Shown here: one piece after another, positions 26,331-38,830 of the stretch | Numbering within the stretch: position 1 is the first letter of the stretch | Layout of the letters: each line of letters begins with the position of its first letter | The notes under the pieces: model-generated | The model's database searches: none | What the model was told of the DNA's origin: nothing | Seen by the model: only the letters and a program-made list of their open reading frames with translations | Program-made: the position numbers and the translations under genes | NCBI GenBank assembly: GCA_012932295.1 | Contig: JAAONU010000019.1 | Location: 18,175,908 to 18,239,907, forward strand | Length of the DNA: 64,000 nt | Reading direction: 5' to 3' | Origin: Cyclina sinensis | Taxonomy: Eukaryota; Mollusca; Bivalvia; Venerida; Veneridae

Positions 26331-26469
26331 ATAATTATTAACTGCAACTTATTTCTACAACTATGGTATTGTTAAGATCAAAGTCTTTAATTCATTTGTA
26401 TTATCATTTATAAAACTTCAGTACTGACCTAGAATTTTCTTTGGAGTTGTATATAAATTATTTGTACAT

Positions 26470-27143
26470 CTTGAATACTAGTTAAAATTTACCAGGGAGA
26501 TCTGAAAGTTATTTATACTCCTTCAATACAAAGCTAAAATTTAACAGGGAGGTCTATAAGTCAGTTGTACACCTTTAATACTGAACTGAATATACCTGGG
26601 AGATCTGTAAGTCATTTATGCACCTTTAATACTGAGCTGAATTTATCTCAGAGATCTGTAAGTCATTGATGCACCTTTAATACTGAGCTGAATTTATCTC
26701 AGAGATCTGTAAGTCATTGATGCACCTTTAATACTGAGTTGAATTTATCTCAGAGATCTGTAATTCATTTGTGCACTTAAATACTGAGCTGAATTTACCT
26801 GGAAGATCTTTAGGTCATTTGTGCACCTTTAATACTGAGCTGAATTTACCTGGGAGATCTGTAAGTCGTTTGTGCACCTTTAATACTGAGCTGAATTTAC
26901 CTAGGAGATCTGTAAGTCATTTATGCACCTTTAATACTGAGCTGAATTTACCTGGGAGATCTGCAAGTCATTTGTGCACCTTTAATACTGAGCTGAATTT
27001 ACCTGGGAGATCTTTAAGTTGTTTGTGCACCTTTAATACTGAACTGAATTTACCTGGGAGATCTCTCCTTTAATACAAAGCTAAAATTTACCTGGGAGAT
27101 CTGTAAGTCATTCGTACACCTTTAATACTGAGCTAAATTTACC
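26470..27143. repeat. 51-bp minisatellite derived from exon b 3' end and its splice donor
   Basis: About 13 copies of a 51-bp unit lie directly downstream of exon b in transcript order. Near-exact 51-bp steps are seen from 26789 through 26840, 26891, 26942 and 26993 to 27044. One 37-bp step follows at 27081, and then the true donor at 27133-27143. On the minus strand each unit holds the last 28 nt of the exon ([13 protein letters not shown]), the donor CCCAG/gtaaat and about 23 nt of intron. Three copies near 26637, 26688 and 26739 have lost the GT (gagataaa in place of aggtaaa). Most copies also change the CGA codon to TGA and TATAG to TACAG. Confidence 0.93.
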
Positions 27144-27269
27144 TGGGAGATCTATAAGTCGTTTGTACACAGACAAGAAAGAAGCTTCGGCTGCCTTGCT
27201 ACGTTTCGAAAGTGCATCAATTTCACTCTGGAAGCTCTTTAATAATGGTGCAACAACTTTTCTTATGTC
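27143..27269 (-). CDS. CUX1: CUX1/CASP internal exon b
   Basis: This exon encodes 42 residues plus one base, starting [20 protein letters not shown] and continuing [20 protein letters not shown] to LP. The family segment I recall is [20 protein letters not shown], then [20 protein letters not shown]. The acceptor reads tttcag and the donor CCCAG/gtaaat. It enters in phase 0 and leaves one base (G) that pairs with AT of the next exon to give Asp, restoring the family's P-D-P-V-P run. The odd point is downstream. The last 28 nt of the exon plus about 23 nt of intron are repeated in tandem through 26470-27142, so the true donor is the first of a string of near-identical donors. Reading past the true donor hits an in-frame TGA in the first repeat copy. 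Confidence 0.95.
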
Positions 27270-29804
27270 CTGAAAATATACAAGGAAAATTAGACTAAAT
27301 TGCATTACTCTACTGTTAAAATCATTACACTTCCATGCAAACAGTTCTGGTAATATTTGGTCACAGATCTGTGAAAAAATTTCCTTGAAAATTTGAGAGC
27401 CTTTGCACCAGTTCTTCAAATGTTTATGAAGAACAACTACTAATACTACTGACAAATTTGATCATGAACTTTTAAAGGGTTTGTTCTTTTTGTACATTTG
27501 TGCCAAAACAGTTCCTTTCAATGTCTGCTCATTACTATATTCAGGACTTTTTATGACAGTTTATGAATGAGTCTAGAGTCTAGTTTTCTTTACCATATTT
27601 AATCAAACAGAGGTACACATCTTTACCTACACAATACAGGTAGTTCAAACAATAGGATAGAAAATATATACTCCATTCTATGCTTAAGAAAAAAAAAAAC
27701 AGAACCGTGTTTTTCAGAATCAGGAAATATATCAATTAAACATCATACCAAATCATGAATCAAACAGATCAAGTGCCAAACAATAGACAAAAGAATGCCG
27801 TCACGAAATTTTTATCAAGATTTCAGTACGCTGTAAGTTCATGTAATAGTCAATAGTAATTACGGGATCCAATCCATAGAAATGTAACCTTTTTGTTACG
27901 ATCAGTTTTGTTATCATTGCCATCTTCCACAGAAAAAGAAGTCTGATTAACCCTGTCATTCTGAGAATTAGTGAAAGAAACTTTCGACAGCTGAAAAAAC
28001 CTGGTCCTCCTAAAATTCTCTTTCCTTAATAATTTTTTCGAGTAGAAGAACAATAGTCATTCATTAACAAGTTAAGTTAAAAATCTGTACAAGTTTTAGA
28101 TTTGCTAGGTTCATGCAGACAGTGGGTGGGGTATTCAAGTTACTGGAAAATTCTGAATCTGATGTATGTTAAGTTTATGTTGTTGCTGTCTTCAGAAAGA
28201 AAACAAAACTTTCAGAAAATTGTTAACTTTACACTGGTATACATTATAATCTCACATTTCTATTATATACCTTTTTTTCTCCTCTGGTCAAGAAGTGAGG
28301 GTGAATGTGGGACTTAAGACTTTGCTTCTTTTGCTATAAAATCAAAGAACAGTCCAAGTGGAGCCGGGTGATATGAAGAAGGTTTTCAATTTTTACTACA
28401 ACCAAACATAAAGTACATTAACAACAAAGAGCAGCCCAGTTTCTAGTGGACTGAAGTGGGTTTCAAACATTGTGAACCTGGCAACAAAATCGGAAAGCAG
28501 CCCAACATAATGGGGGTAATAGTGGTGTTTAAACTAAAAAAAAAAAAAAGGTCTGACCTACATATATTAAAAACAGCCCCATAACAGTTGGAGGGATGGG
28601 GGTGGTGAATGATGGGTGGAGGTGGAAATATTTAACTCATGTAAATCTTTCCACAGATACAAGTAACACTGCCCAACTGCATCAAACATCTTTGCACCGA
28701 AAAATAAAACTTTCAGAAAACTTCAGCATTAAACAAATGAAAAACTATATGCCACTTGCAGAAAAAAAAACTCATAACATAAATATTTAAAATGAATCAG
28801 AAACAGTATGTGATACAAAATGAATAATCTGCCAGCATGCTATGTGTTAATGAACATCAAACACTTTAATCTATTTATTTCCAGTTTGTGTAGATCTTTC
28901 TAATAAACAACCATCTAATCTTTTCGGTTATCTCATTATTTGGCAAAAGATGTTAAACTGATACATTTGCCTTGAATCAGAAACAATAAATCTTTGTCTA
29001 AGTATTGTGCTGCATAAGACTGTTGATACGAAAGTTAAGAAAGTTATGTCAAAATCTGTCATTATGTCAAAATATAAAACGTACTGAAACGCCGTACTTC
29101 TAAATGAAAAACTCGGTCTTACCACTATGTTTTAAACATACTTCATGAACTATCATATTGTTAAACAGCTGAACTGAAAATTACTTAATGTTTTTAAATG
29201 TGTTTTGAAATTAAGTCATGGAAACTAATTACCCTGCTAAGTTACCATTGCTAATGAAAAATATTTCTGTCCAAATTTCTTTTTTCTTTTAAATTTTTCT
29301 ACTTAGCCCTTTACTCTGATTTTGTGGTTAAATAACAAGAAATGTTTCAATTTTTACTTAACAATACTCACATATTCCTACTCATCTTAACCTTACATGT
29401 TTTATAAATACTCAGAAAAAAGCAGTTCCAGTTGCAACTACATAAAAAATCTACTTTTTGTAAACCAGTCATAACCAAAAACACCACTAACTGCTCCCTG
29501 ATAATGGCTGTATAGATCAGGTTCTTAATTTTTTCTCAGAAAGGTGTAATTTCTCAAACATTCTAACCTTCAGCAGAACTTATTAAGGATCTATGTGATG
29601 ATTTTACTGGGAGTAAAGTTTTTTATCCTTTTTACTTGGATTATTCATTCCGTAAAATCTATCAAACATCTTTATCTTGTTTAATGACAAATTTTGCTCT
29701 TGTTATATGGGAAAATCCTCTTAGTTTCCCCTCCATCCAATCAAATCACACTAAAGTATCTCACCAAATAAAAAAGTTAAAACAATATTGTAGTAGTAAT
29801 GGGC

Positions 29805-30075
29805 TCATCAGTGGTCAGACTGGTCCAGTGGTTATGTACAGGACTTGTGATCCAGAAGTCCCGAGTCTGATCCCCTGCTCCTCCACTAACACAAATACTT
29901 ATCTTTCAAACCTTAAACTAAGGTCTCATTCATATTTACTGTACATGTAAAAGAACCAAGACTGTCTCTGGAATGGGATGCTTTCTGTATCTTGCACTGT
30001 TCCCCACAACCTAAAATAAGGGGGCATCAGCGGGAAACCAGTACTGATGTTAAATAAATTCAGAGCTGATAAACC
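29805..30075 (+). mobile_element. tRNA-derived SINE, copy 1
   Basis: The head has an A-box-like TGGTCCAGTGG at 29821 and a B-box-like GAGTCTGATCCC at about 29863, spaced as in Pol III promoters. A tRNA-unrelated body follows with AAAGAACCAAGACTGTCTCT, GGAATGGGATGC and TTTCTGTATCTTGCACT, ending near TGTTAAATAAATTC. The same head and body order recurs at 52195-52450, which shows it is a dispersed unit. It is non-coding. Confidence 0.8.
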
Positions 30076-33000
30076 TTTCTGTCACTGGTCTCAAAACTTA
30101 TACTGGACTTAAGCAATATGACCAGTTAAATAGCTCCAGGAAGGAATTTTTATGAACTGAGTTTTCATAAGTTTCAAGATCTTAACTATAGTCTATGACT
30201 GATGTAAAATACATAAGCTTTTAATCATAAAGAAGATCATATGACAGAAAACATCTATTTTATTCAATTTTCAGGAGCTTTACTCAGGAAATGCATGCCA
30301 TTCAATGTATCTTAAAGTCTGGTGAAAAAAAAAAAACAGGGTTAAGTCAGACTAATAAATGCAAACTATTAAGGTAGGCTAAGGTAAAGTTAGCAATTAG
30401 GCAACAAACCTGAATGCCGCAGTCGGAACTAAATTTCTAGAATGGACTTGGTTCATTCTTTAATCTGGACTTGGACCTAGACTTAGGGATATCGTCTGTC
30501 TGTTGAAAACTTACTGACTATGCAATAAAGAAACCAGATTTAGATCTATCAGAAATGCTGGCCAGTCACCATCTGGACTGACTGCAAAGCTCAAGCACAA
30601 CTGATGGATCACTGACCCCTTGTATCTGCATAATTTAATAATTTATAGTTATTTTTGTCATAGCAAACAAGTTTATAAGAAAAGAGCACAGTCATGGAAG
30701 TGTTTGTAAGTAAAACATACTGTTTTCAGATCTAAGGGTTATGGTGTGGTTCAATGATTTGCTGACTGGATATTTCAACTGCATGGACACTGGTGACAGA
30801 CTTTGTTTACCTAAAATTCTCATGAAATACATTTCTTACAACAACAAGCAATCTTATGGAAATTAGTAAATTTGAGAGATCCTAATACTGGAACCGCCAG
30901 AAACAGGGACCACCCCAAATGGTCGGGAATGCCTTAAAATTGAAATAAATTTGTATTTTACCTGACTGATTTATATCCTGGAGCCATATCTAAGGCTTGT
31001 AAATTATTTCCTATAGAAGTCTGCTATTGATGTATTAGGTTTATCAGAATTTGATACAAGAAATTGCCCCAGGAAGATAAGACCAATCTTTGTGACTCAC
31101 TGGTTTTTATTTTTTTGGCATATAATTTAATTGATCTATTACTTAGGTATTATGTAACAATTTAAACAATCTCTAGAAAAAAACTTCTTTTTTTCCCCCT
31201 TCGAAGTGTTTGTTGCATTTAATGAACTCACTTTTATGCTGTATCATATTGTAATGTACTGGACCATTCACAATAAGTAAACAAAGCAAAAATGCAAGGT
31301 AGATCACCTGGCCTTCAAGTTCCTCTAAAAGAAATTCACAACATCCAGTTACAAACACATATCAAGAGCATAGTAAACTTAGATTTAACCAAAGTCAAAA
31401 CATTTAGATAATAAATTTTGATCAGAAATGAGTCAGCCAAATGAAAGAAAATGATTTTAAATTTTTCATTCTATCTTTTTTCTTTCCTATCTACTAACTT
31501 AGGTCTTTTAAGTTTTTAGCTCAGGCAAATTATCTGTTCTTGTTAATTCTGGGACAGAAAAATCATTAGCATACTTGAATGCAGTACTGCTTCAAATTTG
31601 TACAAAAAAAAAAATCAGAACTGTCCTATGATTTCACATTTGAATCTTTTTACTGTTCTGTTTCTAAGGTAACGCTTGAAAGCGAGAATGTATGATATAT
31701 TAATAGATATTTGACTGGTTTTCTTAAACATGTGTTTTTCATTAGACTCACAGACAGCCTGGGACACAAAAAACATTGAACCAGTCAAAAACCAATTTGA
31801 AAACCAGAATCACGATTTCTGCTAAAAAAACATGAGGCCCCTGATTGAGTTAAAGATTGAGATAAATAAATTTTCTGTCAAACAGAGCAATTTACACGAC
31901 TTGAAGGGAAAGGGAAAATTGATAAGGGTGATGAAAAATAAGCATAGAAAATTGACTGAAAATGATTTAACCAAATACATGTGGTATTTAGATTGAGAAA
32001 ATATCATTCTGCCAAATTTTAAAATTCACTATATAATTATAAATATATATATAATATTTATAAATATCAAACATGGTGAAATCTTTCCCTTTTTTCTTGA
32101 TTCTGAACTAAAAATGACCTTATTTTCATTTGCAATAAATCACAATTAATGAAGGATTTAGTCTTGTAGTTTGGCTGGAAATTTTACAGCACTGATCTAT
32201 AAAAACAGTAAAAAAAAATGACTTAAAATTAAATAGGCAAAGAGCAGACTTTCCTCAAAGAAAAGAATGGGTGTACAATATGATCTAAATTTTGAACTGC
32301 AGAGAGGGGCTTTTCTTAAAGGTGTTTCAGAAAGAACACACGGGAATATTCCAACAAAAGTTTAAACAGCCTGAAGGTAGATCCGTAACTTACCAAAAAG
32401 CTTAAATTTGGACATGACATTTGCTTGTGTTCATGATTACTTAATTAAGATACAGAGCAAATGTATTAAATAATCAAAGTTCACAAAAACACAAACAGTG
32501 GTTTTTTCCCCTTGTCAAATGTACATGAAATATTATGTACATAGCTTATAAAAACTTTGAAACACCTGTTTTACCACATTTGATACAATGCAAAAAAAAA
32601 TCAAAATTAAGAAAGGACTAAGTGAAATACAGAGTTTCACTATGACTTTGCAGGGCAATAGTAATCCTTTTCTAAATGGTGGGCACAATGAAAAGAGAAG
32701 AAAAATATAACCACAGGAATTCAAGACATGTAATGATTTCCACAAATAATTGACCGTAGAGAATTTTGAGAAAATTTTATGAGAGAAAGAAAAAATAAAT
32801 AAGGAGTGAGTGAGTGAGTCAGTGCAGTAATAGAAGAATAGAGCTAAAAAGAAATTATATCAACATTTATATATTTTCTTTTTATGAAAAACAGGAACAT
32901 CAACATAAAAATTAAAGATCCACTTAATTATAGCTTAGATGCTTGATCTTATTAATGGAGAGCTTAGGTAATGTGAAGAAAACATTGTGTATAAGTAAGA

Positions 33001-33633
33001 CATGAAGCCCGAAGACTTCATTACAATGAATCATTAATCAGGTTAGGCAACTTTTCTTTCATTCACAGATAATTTTGGTTCTGGTCAAATTTTGTGTATT
33101 CTTGACAATCACAAATGATACTGAAAACATAACTGAAAAAAAAATTCTGTCAACTGAACTAAGTATCCAATTAATTCTGGTTAATGTAGAGACTGTCATG
33201 CCAACTCGAAAACTGCACTTTCATGCACGGTACATATGAAGTCACTGCAGCTACTGTCTTAAACATTTAAACATTTTTATTCCTGTTGGTTTTTTTTGGC
33301 CATATTACTATATTTTTTTTGCTTGTCAAATTTTAAAACACCTGTCAGGAGTTCTGATACAGGTAAAACTCAGCTTGTCACAATCTGACATTATGTCTAC
33401 CATACTTATAACATTTAGAAAATACAACATTGAGGAAAAATGAAGACATTATGACAATCATTTTCTTATGTGACTGGCATTTTCTTAAAAATTTTCGTAT
33501 CAACTTTATGAGACATTAGAGGTAAAATTTCAAACGTGTTTTGTTTGATACATCTTATGAAAAAAGATAATTAAATGACCTATTTTTGTCACACCTTAAA
33601 AGTAAATATTAGGATTAATAATCAAAACTATTA

Positions 33634-33653
33634 CCCCCCCACCCCCACCCCCA
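33634..33653. repeat. C-rich simple tract
   Basis: CCCCCCCACCCCCACCCCCA is a short C-run tract. The minus strand (the CUX1 transcript) has three G5-7 runs, one short of a canonical four-run G-quadruplex. Confidence 0.85.
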
Positions 33654-35712
33654 ACTGTACACCTCTTATGCTTTCTCAGCAGACAACTCTAAGATTCAGG
33701 TCAATTGACTTACCAATGGAACAACAGTTTTTATTAATAAGTAATGTCAATAAATTGTATTACAGTAATAATAATACCAAATTATAATAATAATTTTCTA
33801 AAAATAAATGTTTCACCATTTCTCAAAATAATGTGTATAATGCTAATACTAACAGGAACAGGAGGCACATTTTTTGTTTTTGTCTGACAAAAATGTTGAA
33901 ATGTCAAGATATATGGACTCATTGTAGATGTAACTTCCCTTAATTATTTTACCAATTTATGCTTTCTAACATATTCTGAAATTGTCTTTCCAGAAAATTT
34001 CAAAAATTAAAAATCTCAAAGAACTTTTGTTTTCACACATTTCAAGCTGGCATATCATAATACAAAAGAGGTAAGAGTGAAAATTAACTTTACCTAGATA
34101 TAATACAGCTCCAATATCCATCAAATAAATATTATAAACAACTTTCAAACACCTTGTCTGAACATTATTGGCAAAAGTTATATTTTTTACTCTGCCATTT
34201 GTTGAAAGTCAAAACATAAGAACTGCCACAGTAAACATCAACTTGGAAATATCAAACTATCAATTCTTTTTCAACTAACATATCAACTAGATCAAGACCT
34301 AAGTACTGCTCAAAGTTATTAATCCCCTTTAAGCCTAAACTATCGGAAGTAAAGTGTGTTTTTCCTATAATCTATCATTATAATAAAACAAAAAGCAACT
34401 GACTCACAAAGGCTCTAAAAACCTATCGAAGCCAAATCAAAACCCGCTCAGCTTTTTTACGGCATAAAATCAGTGTGTGAATCAGCGTCTTTTATTCTGA
34501 TTGGCGACTGATAGGCCGAGGTTTGTGAACGCTGTAAACATTGCCACGCTGAACGGCAATCGCCTGGGAGACACATCATTAAACTTGATTGAATGTGTTG
34601 CTTTGGTTCTCGCTACAAAAAATATATTCTCAATACTACCGTGTATACTCTCTAGGTAGTAACATACAGAAGTCAAGTTCCGTCTGCTTACAATGAATTC
34701 TGCAGCAGACATAGTGAGAATTTGTTTAACCACTGCAGCAGACGTTCTGATATACTTTGTACAACTGATTAAACCACTATCTGCATGAAAAAGGCAAATG
34801 GAAGATAATATGTCATCAGGTGTCACTCTCTGTCTTTACTGCAGAAATATTATATTCACAGAAATAAGTCTTTAAACAGATTTGCCAATAATCAATCCTC
34901 AAAGCACACATAAACTTTTTTTATACAAAGAATAGGTAAAAAAATTAGAAATTCACATCCAATGAGAAGATTATTCTAAAAAATATCTATTAAAATTCAA
35001 TAAATTTGAAAAATCTTTTTTTAAAAATCTATGTGTACCGTGATTATGATTATTTTTCATATTTAGCTTACTGTATGTTTGTAAGTCAAAAAACCTGACT
35101 CACTGTCTAACAATATTTTTCAAACCATATCTTTGATAGAAGAGATTTTTTTGACACAACCTGTGACCTAATCATGTGATCAATATGAGAAACAATCACA
35201 GAAATAATCTCTACACCTTCCTACCTTAGCTTGTTACATCTATCAACAGGATTTTATTACAAGGAGTAGAGAATATCTACCTGTTTTTACAATTACCTGT
35301 GAAAAAAACTCCACTAATCATGGAAATCAATTGTCGAAGAATAGACAAGCTACCATGCATCCTGCCTTCCTATACTGAAGAACACTGATAACTTCAAAAA
35401 GTTAAGAAGGTGTAAAAAAAATCTCAATTTCAGATCTAATATACGATCTATATTTATTTTTATACTTTTTATCTGAAATATATTTATTATTTCAAATTTT
35501 CTGTCAGAACAATAGTTCTATTGTTCAAAATTATAATCTGATTTATACTTATTCTTTTCAGAATTTAACCTCATTTTTTCTTTTAATTAAGCTGCACATA
35601 TCTGTTTAGGAAGGTAAATTATTTCAACAAATTTTTTAAGCAATTACTTTAAAATTGCCCACACATTCTTTAAAACAATCTTGTCTATAGTCATCAATCA
35701 GATACACTTGTC

Positions 35713-38700
35713 TTCATTGTCTGTTAGACACTTCATCTATACTGTATTAAACACTTAATGTTCATTTTGTCTTTAAACATTCCTGTCCTCATTGGTGGAC
35801 ACTCCAGTCAACATTGTCTGCTAGACACTTTTGTCAACATTTGTCTGCTATACCATCTTTCATCTGCTAGACATTTCTATCTATATTGTCTGCCAGGCAC
35901 TCTTGTCCATATTTTCTGCCTGACACTTCTGTCAATATTGTCTGCTTAACACTCTTGTCTACAATGTCTGCTAGACACTTTTGTACGTATTGTCTGCTGG
36001 ACACTTTTGTCCATATTTTCTTCTTAACACTCTTGTCAGTATAATTTATCTGCTACTTACATTTCTCCACACTGTCTCCTGGACACTCTTATCCAAATAT
36101 TCTGCCTGACACTCATGTCAATATTTTCTGCTGAAAACTCTTGTCCATACTGTTTGCCAGACACTCTTGTCCATATTGTCTGCCACACAGTCTTGTCCAT
36201 ATTGTCTGCCAGAGATGTTTGTCAATATTATTTGCCAGACACTATTGACCATAATATCTGGTTTATTTTCTTGTCCAAATTGTCTGCTAAACATTCATTT
36301 CCATATTGTCTGCCAGACACTCTGGTCCATATTGACTGCTAAACACTTGTTCATATTGTCTGCTAGACATTTTTGTCCATACTGTCTGGCAGACACTCCT
36401 GTTCACATTGTCTGCCAGACACTTCTTTTCCCATTGTCTGCCAGCTGATTTTGTCCTATTGTCTGCAAGACGCTCTTGTCCATATTATCTGACAGACACT
36501 TTTTCCATTCTGTCTTCTAGACACTTCCATTTCAATATTATCTGTTATTTGCTCTCGTCAATATTATCTGGCTGACATTCTTCTCCACTTTGTCTGCTAG
36601 ACACTCTTGTCCATATTGTCTACTAGACACTCTTGTCCATATTGTCTACAAGACACTCTTGTCCATATTGTCTACTAGACACTCTAGTCCATACTGTCTG
36701 TTTGACACTTCTGTCCTTATTGTCTGCCAAACATGCTTGTCCATATTGTCTGCTAGACATCTTCTCCATTTTGTGTGCTAAACACTTGTCCATATTGTCT
36801 TCAAGAGACTTGTCCAAACTGTCTGCTATCCTTTTTTTCTATATTGTCTACTATACACTCTTGTTCATTTTGTTCACACTGTTTGCTAGAAACTTCTGTC
36901 CATATTGTCTGCAAGACATTCTTGTCCATATTGTTTGTGCACCTCTCTACTATATTGTTTTAGACACATTTTTTTAGTCAAAACTGTCAACCAGACACTA
37001 TTGTCCATACTGTTTGCTAGACAGTCTTGTCCATATTGTCTGCTAGACACTCCTGTCTATATTGTCTGCTAGACACTCCTGTCTATATTGTCAGCTATAC
37101 ACTCCTGTATAAACTGTCTGCTAGACACTCCTGTCAACACTGTCTGCCTGGCACTCCTTTCTACACTGTCTGCTAGACACTCCCATCTACTGTCTGCTAG
37201 ACACTCCTGTCTATATTGTCTGCTAAACACTCCTGTCTATATTGTCTGCTTAACACTCCTATCTATATTGTCTGCTAGACACTCCTGTCTATACTGTCTG
37301 CTAGACACTCCTGTCTATACTGTCTGCTTGACACTATTCTCCATACTGCTTGCTAGTCAGTCTTGTCCATATTGTCTGCTAGACACTCCTGTCTATACTG
37401 TCTGCTAGACACTCCTGTCTATACTGTCTGCTTGACACTATTCTCCATACTGCTTGCTAGTCAGTCTTGTCCATATTGTCTGGTAGACACTCCTGTCTAT
37501 ATTTTCTGCTAGACACTCCTGTCTATACTGTCTGCTAGACACTCCTGTCTATATAGTCCGTTAGACACTCCTGTCTATGCTGTCTGCTAGACACTCCTGT
37601 CTATACTGTTTGCTAGACAGTCTTGTCCATATTGTCTGCTAGACACTCCTGTCTATATTGTCTGCTAGACACTCCTGTCTATATTGGTCTGCTAGACACT
37701 CCTGTCTATATTGTCTGCTAGACACTCCTGTCTTTATTGTCTGCTAGACACTCCTGTCTATATTGTCTGCTAGACACTCCTGTCTATATTGTCTGCTAGA
37801 CACTCCTGCCTATATTGCTCATGTCTATATTGTCTGCTAGACACTACTGTCTATACTGTCTGCTAGACACTTCTGTCCATACTGTCTGCTAGACACTCCT
37901 TTCCACACTGTCTGCTAGACACTCCTGTCTATACTGTCTGCTAGACACTACTGTCTATACTGTCTGCTAGACACTCCTGTCAATACTGTCTGCTAAACAC
38001 TACTGTCTATACTGTCTGCTAGACACTCCTGTCAATACTGTCTGCTAAACACTACTGTCTATACTGTCTGCTAGACATTCCTGTCTATACTGTCTGCTAG
38101 ACACTCCTGTCTATATTGTCTACTAGACACTCCTGTCTATATTGTCTGCTAGACACTCCTGTCTATATTGTCTGCTAGACACTCCTGTCTATATTGTCTG
38201 CTAGACACTCCTGTCTATACTGTCTGCTAGACACTCCTGTCTATATTGTCTGCTAGACACTCCTGTCTATATTGTCTACTAGACACTCCTGTCTATATTG
38301 TCTGCTAGACACTCCTGTCTATATTGTCTGCTAGACACTCCTGTCTATATTGTCTGCTAGACACTCCTGTCCACACTTTCTGCTAGACACTCCTGTCTAT
38401 ACTGTCTGCTAGACACTCCTGTCTATACTGTCTGCTAGACACTCCTGTCTATATTGTCTACTAGACACTCCTGTCTATATTGTCTGCTAGACACTCCTGT
38501 CTATATTGTCTGCTAGACACTCCTGTCTATATTGTCTGCTAGACACTCCTGTCCACACTTTCTGCTAAACACTCCTGTCTGTTAGACACTCTAGCCCATA
38601 TTGTCTTTAGGACTACTCTGTCCACATCTTCTGTAAGACACTACTGTCCACATTTCCTATTTAACACTCCTGTCCACACTTTCTGTAATATACTATCGTT

Positions 38701-38830
38701 CATATTGTCTTATAGACACTGGTTTTCCAAACTGTCATGTAAAGATACTTTCTGTCCATTATTTGTTAGGCATTCTTGTGGATATTTTCAGATAGACAAT
38801 TTGTTCATTTTGTCTTTCACACTTTGTCTT
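35713..38830. repeat. 26-bp satellite array, about 115-120 copies
   Basis: The consensus unit is TGTCTGCTAGACACTCCTGT followed by CTATAT, 26 bp. The left part (35713 to about 37020) is diverged, with CTTGTCCATATTGTCTGC-type units. The core, 37020-38570, is nearly homogeneous. Both edges decay gradually. Each unit carries the dyad TGTCTGCTAGACA (5-bp arms, 3-bp loop). The plus strand is pyrimidine-rich with few stops, and because 26 is not a multiple of 3 all three frames stay open in turn; the cysteine- and leucine-rich frames here are artefacts. It lies within a CUX1 intron. Confidence 0.97.

Larger units (their letters stand above)
21999..27142 (-). other. CUX1 intron between exons b and c, rich in minisatellites
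   Basis: This intron of about 5.1 kb contains three unrelated tandem arrays (68-bp, 33-bp and 41/51-bp) and two oppositely oriented copies of one interspersed element. The sequence between arrays (22370-23780 and 25520-25980) is AT-rich with no recognisable content. Tandem repeats make up roughly half the intron. Confidence 0.8.

Noticed and set aside
26771..27073. 100-codon plus-strand frame with [14 protein letters not shown] repeats
   Set aside because: It is the antisense reading of the 51-bp splice-donor array. A period divisible by three with no stop explains it.
34482..34826. 114-codon minus-strand frame in a slightly GC-richer patch
   Set aside because: No recognisable domain, no repeat, and no flanking splice pattern that fits the gene's phases. 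Possible chance frame; transcript data could rescue it.
36115..37408. Several overlapping plus-strand frames rich in Cys, Leu and Ser, plus one minus-strand frame
   Set aside because: All lie in the 26-bp satellite, whose unit lacks stops in most frames. No start context or family match.
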